DNA from: Candidatus Atribacteria bacterium
GTDB lineage: Bacteria; Bipolaricaulota; Bipolaricaulia; UBA7950; UBA9294
Reading direction: 5' to 3'
Assembly: GCA_004525685.1 (NCBI GenBank)
Contig: SPBW01000103.1
Span: 1 to 8,197 of the forward strand
Length of the DNA stretch: 8,197 nt
In this document: piece after piece, positions 1 through 6,845 of the stretch
How positions within the stretch are numbered: the stretch's first letter is position 1
How the letters are laid out: each line of letters opens with the position of its first letter
Program-made: the position numbers and the translations under genes
The notes under the pieces: model-generated
The model's database searches: none
Told to the model about the DNA's origin: nothing
Seen by the model: only the letters and a program-made list of their open reading frames with translations

Positions 1-10
1 GAGAAGGGAC

Positions 11-517
11 ATGAATGCGATGATATGGAGTCCAGAGCGGCTCATGGCGCGCCACGAGAAGGCGCTGGCAGCCACCGACGATCTCATTGTTGCGGTCAGA
101 AGAGGAGCGCGCGCGACGATTGTTCTTGAGGAATCGAGACCCGAGCAAGACTCGGAGAATGCTGATCGCATCGAGCTTGTGGGCGCACAGCTTCGAGAAG
201 GCTGCATCAAGGCTGTCGAAGCGGCCATTAGGCCGTTTCCTCAGCGAGGGCGAGTGTTGGCAGAGCTCCATCGACGGCTGGATCACGTCTCTGAGATGGA
301 TCGGAGTTCTGTGGCCTGGCGATCCCGTCTCGCGGCGATCCTAAGCTTCGCAGGTGCGTGGACACTGGCTGCTCGCTTGATGCGCGCAGGGATAAGGGTC
401 TGCGTCATTGAAGGAGATTCCCTGGGCGAGCGATCTGTGATGCAAGACTCCAGGGCCGATGTGAACATTGTGATCCCCATCGGCCCTGCGGCGACGTCTC
501 GTTCTAGCTCTCCTTAG
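11..517 (+). CDS. Hypothetical protein, 168 aa, possibly 5'-truncated by the window edge
   Basis: I do not recognise this protein. The frame opens at ATG 11, directly after a purine-rich GAGAAGGGA that could be a ribosome-binding site but sits very close to the ATG. The frame is also open back to the window edge, so the true start may lie upstream. The product is rich in Ala, Arg, Glu and Leu and looks helical. Residues 104-127 are fairly hydrophobic (LAAILSFAGAWTLAARLM), with interspersed Arg, so they suit an amphipathic helix or buried core better than a clear membrane span. The C-terminal 40 residues alternate hydrophobic and charged stretches. The gene converges on the flotillin-like gene; the antisense frame opposite it reads as a Cys/His/Arg-rich tail unlike a natural protein, which favours this strand as the coding one. 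Function is unknown. Confidence 0.5.
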   Translation: MNAMIWSPERLMARHEKALAATDDLIVAVRRGARATIVLEESRPEQDSENADRIELVGAQLREGCIKAVEAAIRPFPQRGRVLAELHRRLDHVSEMDRSSVAWRSRLAAILSFAGAWTLAARLMRAGIRVCVIEGDSLGERSVMQDSRADVNIVIPIGPAATSRSSSP

Positions 518-1771
518 GTTTTCCCAAACGATCGATGACACTCCGAGAAGCCGATCTGCCAACTCGGGCTCTACTTGTCTCAGCGATGACATAAAGGCCC
601 CCAGGCTAGCACCCCCATTGGCTGAGAACAGGTCGAGGAAACTGTCCACCTTGCCTGTTGAAACCAGCTTCAGATCCGCATGCTGTAGTGCTTTGGCCAA
701 CTCCAATCCGACTTTCTCGTCCTTCTCAATGATGCGGAATGAGCGGTCCGCTTCCTGCAATCGATTGAGAGCCGCAGCTCGCTTGGAGATCGCTTCAGCT
801 TCAGCCATTCCCCGGCTGCGCGTAACCTCTGCTTCAGCCATTCCGACGGACTTTGTTCCCTCTGCCTCTGCTTCCCTTTTCAGAATGACGGCCTGACGCT
901 GTCCTTGAGCCCTCTCAATCGTGGCGTCACGTTCAATCTCTGCCGCGCGCACCTGACGGATTCGCTCGACCTCCATCTCTTCAGTGGCCACCTTCTGCTG
1001 TGAGACGAAGACCCTTTGTTCCTTCTCGCGATTGCGGACGCCGATGGCCTCTGCTGCTTCCGATTCCCTCATTTCGGACGCTTGGGTGTTCTCGGCCTCG
1101 ACAACGCGAGCTTCCCGCTCCTTGATCGCCACGATTTGGCGGCTCTCTGAATTGATCTCAGCTTCCCGTTTCTGTGCGATGTCAGAGATGACAGTGTTGT
1201 CCGGGGCGTCCGTAATATCGACGATGCCAACGTTGGTGATGATGCAGCCATACTCGTCCATATCAGCGGACAAGGCATGTTGAAGCTTGGAGGCAATCTC
1301 GTCTTTTTTCTCAATGATGTCTTCAGCAGCGAACGCTGTCGTTGTATTGCGGATGGCGTTTTCCATCAGCTCTTTCACGCCAGACACGAAGTCTTCAACA
1401 CTTCTGCCGGGCCAACGCTGTGCCGACTTGAGGGGATCGGTCACGCGGACGAAAACAGATGCTGTAAGCGTGAACCGAGCAGTTCGAGCTGCAAAGGTTA
1501 CCATCTCGGGAACGCGCAACTCCAGAACGCTCAATGGAACTTGTGTCACATCCATCCCTAGCACGGGAACCCAACTGGGGAAGTAGTAGTACGTGGTCCC
1601 TCGTATACCCTGGATCTCTGCTGTGCCCGAGTAGACGACGACCTTTCTGCGCTTAATGACGACATGAGCCTCGTGTCTGGGAACGACCCGGCGTCGTCTG
1701 GGAAGAGACAGCACGATCCAAAGCAGGATAATGGCCCCAATTCCAAGGGCGAGAAACGTAGCAAGCTGCAT
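341..1771 (-). CDS. Flotillin-like SPFH-domain membrane protein, with a probably frameshifted C-terminus
   Basis: This is a membrane-anchored SPFH/flotillin-type scaffold protein, expected to oligomerise at the cytoplasmic membrane. From the ATG at 1771, residues 2-23 form one N-terminal transmembrane helix followed by a basic stretch (PRRRR). Residues about 30-215 fit the SPFH domain (DPLKSAQRW; GIVDITDAP region), and residues about 200-350 are a charged coiled coil with EAEAEG and two 11-residue GMAEAE repeats, typical of flotillins. The conserved flotillin-like end (ADLKLVSTG) lies at about 365-372. I chose the 1771 start because AAAGGAGG lies 4 nt upstream; the ATG at 1798 has no such site. 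The frame stays open to 341 (476 aa), but from residue about 411 the sequence becomes an Arg/His/Cys-rich tail antisense to the convergent gene. A one-step frame change at 538-541 would end it at TAG 504-506, giving about 421 residues. No NfeD partner is visible. Confidence 0.85.
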   Translation of the reverse strand: MQLATFLALGIGAIILLWIVLSLPRRRRVVPRHEAHVVIKRRKVVVYSGTAEIQGIRGTTYYYFPSWVPVLGMDVTQVPLSVLELRVPEMVTFAARTARFTLTASVFVRVTDPLKSAQRWPGRSVEDFVSGVKELMENAIRNTTTAFAAEDIIEKKDEIASKLQHALSADMDEYGCIITNVGIVDITDAPDNTVISDIAQKREAEINSESRQIVAIKEREARVVEAENTQASEMRESEAAEAIGVRNREKEQRVFVSQQKVATEEMEVERIRQVRAAEIERDATIERAQGQRQAVILKREAEAEGTKSVGMAEAEVTRSRGMAEAEAISKRAAALNRLQEADRSFRIIEKDEKVGLELAKALQHADLKLVSTGKVDSFLDLFSANGGASLGAFMSSLRQVEPELADRLLGVSSIVWENLRRARTRRRRRADGDHNVHIGPGVLHHRSLAQGISFNDADPYPCAHQASSQCPRTCEA

Positions 1772-1775
1772 GAAT

Positions 1776-1783
1776 CCTCCTTT
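1776..1783 (-). promoter_or_regulatory. Strong Shine-Dalgarno deciding the flotillin start
   Basis: The minus strand reads AAAGGAGG with 4 nt before the ATG at 1769-1771. It lies inside the first nine codons of the longer frame that opens at 1798, so it argues that translation begins at 1771. Confidence 0.8.
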
Positions 1784-1831
1784 ATTCAACAACGGCATCG
1801 TAAGTGAAAAGCATTACAACATCATATGGGC

Positions 1832-1842
1832 AGTATAGTATA
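1832..1842 (-). promoter_or_regulatory. Candidate -10 region of the flotillin promoter
   Basis: The minus strand carries TATACTATACT, two overlapping TATACT hexamers close to the TATAAT consensus, about 60 nt upstream of the flotillin start. No convincing -35 lies 16-18 bp upstream, so the promoter may be weak or activator-dependent. The motif is mirrored in front of the divergent HTH gene. Confidence 0.45.
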
Positions 1843-1851
1843 CGGGACGCC

Positions 1852-1863
1852 CACTGCCCAGTG
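1852..1863. promoter_or_regulatory. Operator-like palindrome CACTG-CC-CAGTG
   Basis: A 12-bp dyad with perfect 5-bp arms sits between the two divergent -10 elements, just upstream of the flotillin -10. Its left part also forms a second inverted repeat, GGGCAGT at 1828-1834 with ACTGCCC at 1853-1859. Position and symmetry fit a dimeric transcription factor site; no protein is shown to bind it. Confidence 0.4.
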
Positions 1864-1922
1864 ATCCAAAAAGTCAGCCATCAGGGTTGTCCGTATCACA
1901 CGAAATGGCTCCGGGCATCTTG

Positions 1923-1928
1923 TATACT
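1923..1928 (+). promoter_or_regulatory. Candidate -10 of the HTH gene (leaderless transcript)
   Basis: TATACT ends 6 nt before the ATG at 1935, so a start site about 7 nt downstream would fall on or next to the start codon. There is no Shine-Dalgarno before ATG 1929 or 1935, which fits leaderless translation. A good -35 at 16-19 bp spacing is not visible. Confidence 0.4.
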
Positions 1929-1934
1929 ATGCCC

Positions 1935-2369
1935 ATGGCCACACTGGACGATGTCGCACGGTTCCTCGGATTATCCAAACGTGCAGTGCGAAACAGAGTG
2001 AGCGCCTTGGGGGAGACGTTGGACGCGTACCTCTCTCGAGGCGCACGCAACCGCCTCATCTTTGAGGGTGAAGCGGTGGCCATTCTCCGACGCCTGGAAG
2101 AGCTTCGAGAGCGTGAAGGCCTTCCCATTCACGAGGCAGCCAGAAGGCTAAAATGGGAATTATCCTATGCTGAGCAGCCTCCTGGCGTATACATCATGCT
2201 ACAGTCGGGCGTCGAATCGGCTGTACTCAAGGAAGTCATCCAAGAGATGTGCGATGAGCGCGACTACTGGCGCAATTACGCCAAGATGCTCCAATCGGTA
2301 CTCCCTGCCAGTTTGGAATGGCTCACCAACATCGGCCCCTCTGTTCCTGCGGATCGTCGCCTGAACTAA
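1935..2369 (+). CDS. Small helix-turn-helix DNA-binding protein, 144 aa
   Basis: This is probably a transcriptional regulator. From ATG 1935, residues 3-23 (TLDDVARFLGLSKRAVRNRVS) form a clear helix-turn-helix of the MerR/excisionase-like winged type. Residues about 27-45 could be the wing (RGARNRLIFEGE). A helix rich in Arg, Glu and Leu at about 46-60 and a second helical block, GLPIHEAARRLKWEL, follow. The C-terminal part (about 90-120) is charged and probably helical, and could mediate dimerisation or partner contact; no ligand domain is recognisable. The frame also has upstream starts at TTG 1887, ATG 1905 and ATG 1929. I prefer 1935 or 1929 because the protein similarity begins there and the -10-like TATACT overlaps the longer versions. 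The gene is divergent from the flotillin and likely controls that intergenic region and itself; this is inferred from position. The target is unknown. Confidence 0.75.
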   Translation: MATLDDVARFLGLSKRAVRNRVSALGETLDAYLSRGARNRLIFEGEAVAILRRLEELREREGLPIHEAARRLKWELSYAEQPPGVYIMLQSGVESAVLKEVIQEMCDERDYWRNYAKMLQSVLPASLEWLTNIGPSVPADRRLN

Positions 2370-2378
2370 CTCGCTCTT

Positions 2379-2398
2379 CGCTGTACGTTGTGACAGCG
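2379..2398. terminator. Weak hairpin between convergent genes
   Basis: CGCTGT (2379-2384) and ACAGCG (2393-2398) form a 6-bp stem with an 8-nt loop in the 34-bp gap between the stop of the HTH gene (2369) and the stop of the GlyA-GcvT fusion (2404). No T-run follows on either strand, so it is not a canonical intrinsic terminator. It could slow or trim transcripts from both sides. Confidence 0.25.
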
Positions 2399-2403
2399 CC
2401 TGC

Positions 2404-5400
2404 CTATTCCTCGCCGCCTTGGGGCTGCACAGCCCTCGGCATGAAGCGCGATAGGACTGTGCCAGGGATAGCTTGAGGAACTCGGTCTCCCATCTGGAGA
2501 TCGCCAGATGCCTTCGCGGTCTGACTGCCGCGGCTCGGGTTGAGGAGATGGATGGCAGTGTCGGCCGGGAGGTTCAATTTGCTGACCAATGCCAGGCCCA
2601 CTTGGAGTTCGCCCAAACTCACGCAACTTGTGACATGGCCGATGACTGTGCCATTTCGATCAAGCACAGCGGCTTCGTTCTGAACGCGGCGCGAGCCCGC
2701 ATCGACGCGGAAGCGAACGAGCGATCTTTCTTGATTCACGTAATCGTGTATACACGCGTCTCTGCCTGCAAAGAATGGCTTGTGGAGTTTGATGTAGGAC
2801 CCAAATCCGGCTTCGAACGGATTCATGTCGTAGGGGCCAGCCAGCTCATGCCCGTAGAGAGGGAGTCCAGCTTCTGTGCGCGTGGAATCGCGGGAGGCGA
2901 GTCCGCAGGGAAGCAGTCCGTAGGGTTCGCCTGCTTCCAGCAAGCGATCCCACAGCCAGCATACAGACGACTGGGAAACATAGATCTCATAGCCCTGTTC
3001 CTCGCCCGTATATCCAGTGCGTGCCACGATCATTTGGCGGCCTTCCAGATCGAGTTCGCAGAACTCGGTTCGCTGGAGGGCAGCCAATGTTCTCTTCTGC
3101 ACAGGGGTTGCGAGCTGTGCAAGAATCGCCGGGCTTGCGGGACCCTGCAGAGCGATATCAACGACGCCGCGCGTCGCCTTGAGGTCGTCAATCTGAACGG
3201 GACTTGGCCGACGCCCTGGTATGTCTCGATCGATTGCGTACTTGGCGGCATTGACGCCGTTCAGCCACTCCCAATCCTTGCTCTCGTTGGCAGCATTAAC
3301 GACGACGAGATATCGATTCCAATCCCTGCGATAGATGAAGATGTCGTCAAGAACGTCTCCATCTGCGTCCATGAGATAGGCATACTGAGACTGACCATTC
3401 TTGAGCCAAGCGACATAGTTGGAACAAACGGCATTCAAGAAATCGGTTGCCCGCGGCCCGGAGACTTGGAATACACCCATGTGTCCAAGGTCGTACAGGC
3501 CGGCCGTCTTCCGTACGGCTCGGTGTTCTTCGAGTGCAGAAGAGTACCAGACCGGCATCTCCCACCCTGCGAAGGGCACCAAGCGCGCCCCAAGCTTCGC
3601 GTGAGCGTCGCGAAGCACCGTGCGCTTCAGATCCGTGTCTGCGTCATCCCAACTCAATAGCGGCTGTTCCGTCATCGGTCGTGACATGGGCAGCTTCGAT
3701 TGGGCAACGAAATAGGGCTTGTTGAGATGGAATCGCTCCGGCGAACGCGCGAAGACGTCGGCAATGGATAGCCCGTTTCCAGGAGATAAAATGGGAATGC
3801 TCAGCCATTCATGCCCGATGGGAGGCACTTCATCTTCGGTGATGACCTCAACGACGGCAGGGCCTTGGACCTTTCGGAACACATCATCTTCATCGAACAT
3901 GATGTAGCCGTCGGCCAAACCGGCCAACCACTGTTTGACGGATGCTCCTGCATCGGATGGAGCGAGCACAAGGAAATCATCCTCAGCCAGCATGCCGATG
4001 GCGACTTCAGAGATCAGTTCGCCGACTTCATCAAACAGGAATGTGCGCAGAGAATCTCCCTGTTGCAGGCAGCACACATCAGATGGCGTGGCCTCATCCA
4101 ACAGCGCACGTACTCTGCCCCCGTACAGATGGAGAATCGTCCATGCCGATCCTTCGGATGTTGCCGGGCTGACATGCACAGTCGGATCAATCCTTGAGAC
4201 GAGCGCCCGTACATCGCGCTTGGCCTTTTCAAGAACGGATAGTCGGACCTTGCCGCGCGAGAGAGGGCTAACGAGCCCTTGATAAGAGAAGGGCTGAATA
4301 CCACGAAGAACGCGAGCGATGATACCGGCAAGGGATTCCATGTCGGCCTTGCCCATGCCTCTCTGCGTTACCCACGGGGTCCCCAGTCGGATGCCATGGG
4401 CATCGGCTGCGCTCGTGTCGCCAGGCAACGTGTTCTTGTTGCACACGATCCCTGCCAAATCGAGGATGCGTGAAGCAATTTCCCCCATCATGACAAACCC
4501 TGTCTCAGAGGCGATGTCTCTTAGGTCGACGAGAAGCAGATGCGTATCTGTTCCACCATACGCCAGCGTCAATCCCTCTGCCTGCAAGGCAGACGCGAGG
4601 AATCTGGCGTTCTCTACAATTCGGCGTTGAAGATCTCTGTACTCGGGTTGCTGCGCCAGTTTCAGAGCCACGGCAATACTGGCGAATTTGTTGACGTGCG
4701 GCCCACCTTGTTGGCCCGGGAAGATGGCGCTATCAATGGCGGCAGCGATCTTGGGGTCTGTGGAAAGGATGACGGCACCGCGCGGGCCACAAAGCGTCTT
4801 GTGCGTGGTGAAATTGACGACATCGGCGATTCCAATCGGATTGGGGTATTGCCCTCCGATAATCAGCCCCGCTGTATGAGCAACATCGGCAAGAAGGATG
4901 GCACCAACAGAATCGGCGATCTCGCGGAAGGCTTGCCAATCCGGCTGCCAAGGATAGGAGGTGAATCCTCCGATAATCATCTTGGGGCGATGCTTCTGCG
5001 CCAGTTCCCGCATGACGTCGTAGTCAAGCTTGCCAGTACGTGGATTGACTGCGTAAGACACGATGTTGTATCGCTTGCCTGTGACATTGAATTGCGACCC
5101 GTGTGTAAGGTGTCCTCCCTCAGTCAGAGCCATACCCATGACCGTCTGTCCGGGAGAGACGAATGCCTCATAGACAGCCAGATTCGCGGCAGCGCCAGAC
5201 AAGGCCTGGACATTGGCAAAGATGCGATCGGCCGCGAACTCGTTCGTGGCAAAGCACTCGGCCGCACGCCGAGCTGCTAGGGCTTCCACGACATCGGCGA
5301 GTTCCGTTCCTTTGTAGAATCGACGATCGGCGTACCGGCGATAGCTGGCCATTTGAACATCAAGTTCAGCCAACTCGTCAGGCGTCGACGTCATCATGGC

Positions 5401-5589
5401 CTTCCGCGGATATCCTTCAGCATAGACGCTGGTGAATACCGATCCGAGCGCATCGCGAACCGGCTTGGGGGTTAGGCTCTCCGATGGGATCAGAATGATC
5501 TTCTCGCGCTGACGATGCTCTTCGGCTGCGATCAGGGCGGCTGTTTGAGGATCGACGTCAACTATTTGCTTATCCGGATAATGGCTCAT
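2404..5589 (-). CDS. Fused serine hydroxymethyltransferase / glycine-cleavage T protein (aminomethyltransferase), 1061 aa
   Basis: This is a cytoplasmic C1 enzyme fusion. Residues 1-470 are serine hydroxymethyltransferase (serine + THF to glycine + 5,10-methylene-THF, PLP-dependent). Visible motifs are SES 36-38, YAEGYP 56-61, GGHLTHG 158-164, DVAH 235-238, the PLP-lysine motif TTHK with K264, and IRLGTP 400-405. Residues about 653-1050 are GcvT, which takes the aminomethyl group from H protein to THF. It shows PFAGWEMP 672-679, LDDI with likely catalytic D748, TGYTGE 858-863 and the conserved RDSTRTEAG block from R900. Residues about 482-625 are a third, GcvT-like but degenerate module. SHMT carries about 26 extra residues after YAEGYP. 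AAGGAGAAGG precedes the ATG at suitable spacing. The gene overlaps the upstream 383-aa gene by 20 bp, implying coupling. GcvH and GcvP are not in the window. Both enzyme assignments are secure. Confidence 0.93.
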   Translation of the reverse strand: MSHYPDKQIVDVDPQTAALIAAEEHRQREKIILIPSESLTPKPVRDALGSVFTSVYAEGYPRKAMMTSTPDELAELDVQMASYRRYADRRFYKGTELADVVEALAARRAAECFATNEFAADRIFANVQALSGAAANLAVYEAFVSPGQTVMGMALTEGGHLTHGSQFNVTGKRYNIVSYAVNPRTGKLDYDVMRELAQKHRPKMIIGGFTSYPWQPDWQAFREIADSVGAILLADVAHTAGLIIGGQYPNPIGIADVVNFTTHKTLCGPRGAVILSTDPKIAAAIDSAIFPGQQGGPHVNKFASIAVALKLAQQPEYRDLQRRIVENARFLASALQAEGLTLAYGGTDTHLLLVDLRDIASETGFVMMGEIASRILDLAGIVCNKNTLPGDTSAADAHGIRLGTPWVTQRGMGKADMESLAGIIARVLRGIQPFSYQGLVSPLSRGKVRLSVLEKAKRDVRALVSRIDPTVHVSPATSEGSAWTILHLYGGRVRALLDEATPSDVCCLQQGDSLRTFLFDEVGELISEVAIGMLAEDDFLVLAPSDAGASVKQWLAGLADGYIMFDEDDVFRKVQGPAVVEVITEDEVPPIGHEWLSIPILSPGNGLSIADVFARSPERFHLNKPYFVAQSKLPMSRPMTEQPLLSWDDADTDLKRTVLRDAHAKLGARLVPFAGWEMPVWYSSALEEHRAVRKTAGLYDLGHMGVFQVSGPRATDFLNAVCSNYVAWLKNGQSQYAYLMDADGDVLDDIFIYRRDWNRYLVVVNAANESKDWEWLNGVNAAKYAIDRDIPGRRPSPVQIDDLKATRGVVDIALQGPASPAILAQLATPVQKRTLAALQRTEFCELDLEGRQMIVARTGYTGEEQGYEIYVSQSSVCWLWDRLLEAGEPYGLLPCGLASRDSTRTEAGLPLYGHELAGPYDMNPFEAGFGSYIKLHKPFFAGRDACIHDYVNQERSLVRFRVDAGSRRVQNEAAVLDRNGTVIGHVTSCVSLGELQVGLALVSKLNLPADTAIHLLNPSRGSQTAKASGDLQMGDRVPQAIPGTVLSRFMPRAVQPQGGEE
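3715..4152 (-). other. Degenerate GcvT/YgfZ-like half-domain within the fusion
   Basis: Residues about 480-625 of the fusion belong to neither enzyme core. Residues 482-555 align by eye with the first folate-binding subdomain of the GcvT half (residues about 704-778): both share a G-x-R-x(3)-hydrophobic pattern, a V-x(2)-L-x(2)-G step and a D-x-x-G turn. At the catalytic LDDI of GcvT (D748, D749) this copy reads ISEV (S527, E528), so the key Asp is lost. The segment ends with a proline-rich linker containing KPYFVAQ (624-630). It is probably a structural or regulatory folate-binding-like module, not an active transferase. The alignment was made by eye only. Confidence 0.6.
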
Positions 5590-6721
5590 GCTGGAATCCT
5601 TCTCCTTCGTACGGGTCGGGATGAAGTCTACGGGGAAGGTTTCGTCCTTTCCAGCAGATTTCGGAAAGCAGATGCAATCCGCCGCTGACCAAGGAGTGGC
5701 CTCCCAACAGAATCGGGATAGAGCAGTCCAGTGCCTGTTGCGTGAATTCCGACCAGATGGGGTCTTGAAGTTCCGAGATTCGATACAAGTCGCTTGAGAA
5801 TCGCTCTTGTGCAGAGGGGAGAGTGCCCCCTAGCGCAAGCAATGGGCGCGAGTCGATGATGGCGGCTTCGGCGGAGTCCTCTAGTGCGGAAAAGAAATCG
5901 CCAAATCCCTTCTCTCGGAAGAGATTCGACAGAACAGGCGGCTGCCTGTCGGCATAGGCCTTCATGCCGCGACCTTCAATCATCCCCGCCGTTCTGCAGG
6001 CGACTTGCTGTTCGAATGCCTGCCATGTAGCAGGACTGACCCGCCCCACCAAGTACACAAGCGATGTCCGCTCGATGAGCTGAGCGCTGACGGCCTGCAG
6101 ACTTGGGTGATGCAGCGGGCACTGATCGAGGACACCTCGAAGGATAGGTCCTCCTCGATCGGCCGTCTTCAGCAGCAATAGGTCGATTGGAGTGTCCAGA
6201 TCGAATTGAGTCTCAAGCAACCGTGGCAGGCTATAGCAGTCGATTCCTGAATCCGCGAGGAGGAAGCCCATCGCATTGTCTGTATGGGGAAGCGCAAGCC
6301 CAAGGAGAGACGGCGCATCCGAGAACACGGCGAAATCGCATGAATAGAAGTTGTTGAACAACGCGCAGGGCTGAGAGCGTTGCGCGAAGCGAACGAGTGT
6401 CTCCAGCTGATCCGGTGATAGGAGGGTTCCACTGCCACTACCGAAGTAGATGGCAGAATCCAACGCGTGCTCGCGAATCACCCGCTTCAGCGTATCGCCA
6501 AAATGGAACTCGTCAGGATCAGCGATGGGTAGAACGTCTGCTCCCAAGGCGTCGAATGCGGCTGCGGTATCTGGAGAACAGACAACGATCACAGCGGCCA
6601 CAAGAGGCCTCAACGACGCCACGAGATCGCCTGCTGATGCCTCACGCGCCGAAGAGACCATTTGCTCTAGCTCGGATTCCCCAGCAGCGGGATGGAAGAT
6701 GACGGCTCCGGCACGCTTCAT
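5570..6721 (-). CDS. Unknown protein, 383 aa, with a GT-A nucleotidyltransferase-like N-terminal half
   Basis: The function is unknown. The N-terminal half (about 1-185) alternates strands and helices like a GT-A/NTP-transferase fold. Hydrophobic strands lie at 4-9 and 41-48 (VAAVIVVC), an AIYFGSGSGTLLSP motif at 90-103 occupies the place of the usual acidic loop, and FDLDTPIDLLLL at 173-184 resembles the D-x-DTPEDL end motif of CofC/MobA-type enzymes. The metal-binding Asp expected in the 94-102 loop is replaced by Gly/Ser, so catalysis is doubtful. The C-terminal half (about 190-383) has no family I recognise; it contains an IPILLGGHSLVSGGL stretch at 335-349. The ATG at 6721 has GGAG at about 6 nt. 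The stop (5570-5572) lies 20 bp inside the GlyA-GcvT start, so the two are probably translationally coupled. It follows rpsR after a 124-bp gap. A role linked to folate or one-carbon metabolism is guilt by association only. Confidence 0.7.
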   Translation of the reverse strand: MKRAGAVIFHPAAGESELEQMVSSAREASAGDLVASLRPLVAAVIVVCSPDTAAAFDALGADVLPIADPDEFHFGDTLKRVIREHALDSAIYFGSGSGTLLSPDQLETLVRFAQRSQPCALFNNFYSCDFAVFSDAPSLLGLALPHTDNAMGFLLADSGIDCYSLPRLLETQFDLDTPIDLLLLKTADRGGPILRGVLDQCPLHHPSLQAVSAQLIERTSLVYLVGRVSPATWQAFEQQVACRTAGMIEGRGMKAYADRQPPVLSNLFREKGFGDFFSALEDSAEAAIIDSRPLLALGGTLPSAQERFSSDLYRISELQDPIWSEFTQQALDCSIPILLGGHSLVSGGLHLLSEICWKGRNLPRRLHPDPYEGEGFQHEPLSG

Positions 6722-6726
6722 GATGG

Positions 6727-6739
6727 CTCCATTATGGAG
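6727..6739. repeat. 13-bp palindrome over the RBS region of the 383-aa gene
   Basis: CTCCAT-T-ATGGAG has perfect 6-bp arms and a 1-nt centre. On the minus strand its second arm contains the GGAG that is the likely ribosome-binding site of the gene starting at 6721. A loop this tight is poor as an RNA hairpin, so a DNA operator or chance are both possible. Confidence 0.3.
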
Positions 6740-6845
6740 TGGCCTCTTCCAAAAGGGGAGTGACGAGATTGCTCATCCAAGAAGATCGCCCCAACGGAAT
6801 GACTTCGTTGAGGCGAATCGTTCAATTGCGTAGGTATCTGCCCAG

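Larger units (their letters stand above)
1826..1936. repeat. Inverted repeat flanking the divergent intergenic region
   Basis: The left copy (1826-1843) is ATGGGCAGTATAGTATAC. Its reverse complement, GTATACTATACTGCCCAT, matches the right copy at 1922-1936, GTATACTATGCCCAT, in all 15 bases apart from a 3-nt ACT gap. Each copy includes the -10-like TATACT of its own outward promoter, so it could be a paired operator for the adjacent HTH protein. That role is inference. Confidence 0.5.

Noticed and set aside
87..344. 85-codon frame overlapping the 168-aa gene
   Set aside because: It lies inside the longer frame 11-517, has no ribosome-binding site and has a less protein-like composition.
798..844. 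14-bp direct repeat GCTTCAGCCATTCC
   Set aside because: The 33-nt period is explained by the 11-residue GMAEAE coiled-coil repeat of the flotillin; it is not a mobile or CRISPR repeat.
2473..3660. 395-codon open frame on the plus strand
   Set aside because: It lies wholly antisense to the GcvT half, whose motifs are unmistakable; the translated product has no domain-like pattern and is a shadow frame.
4540..5280. 246-codon open frame on the plus strand
   Set aside because: It is antisense to the SHMT core with its PLP-lysine motif; a shadow frame.
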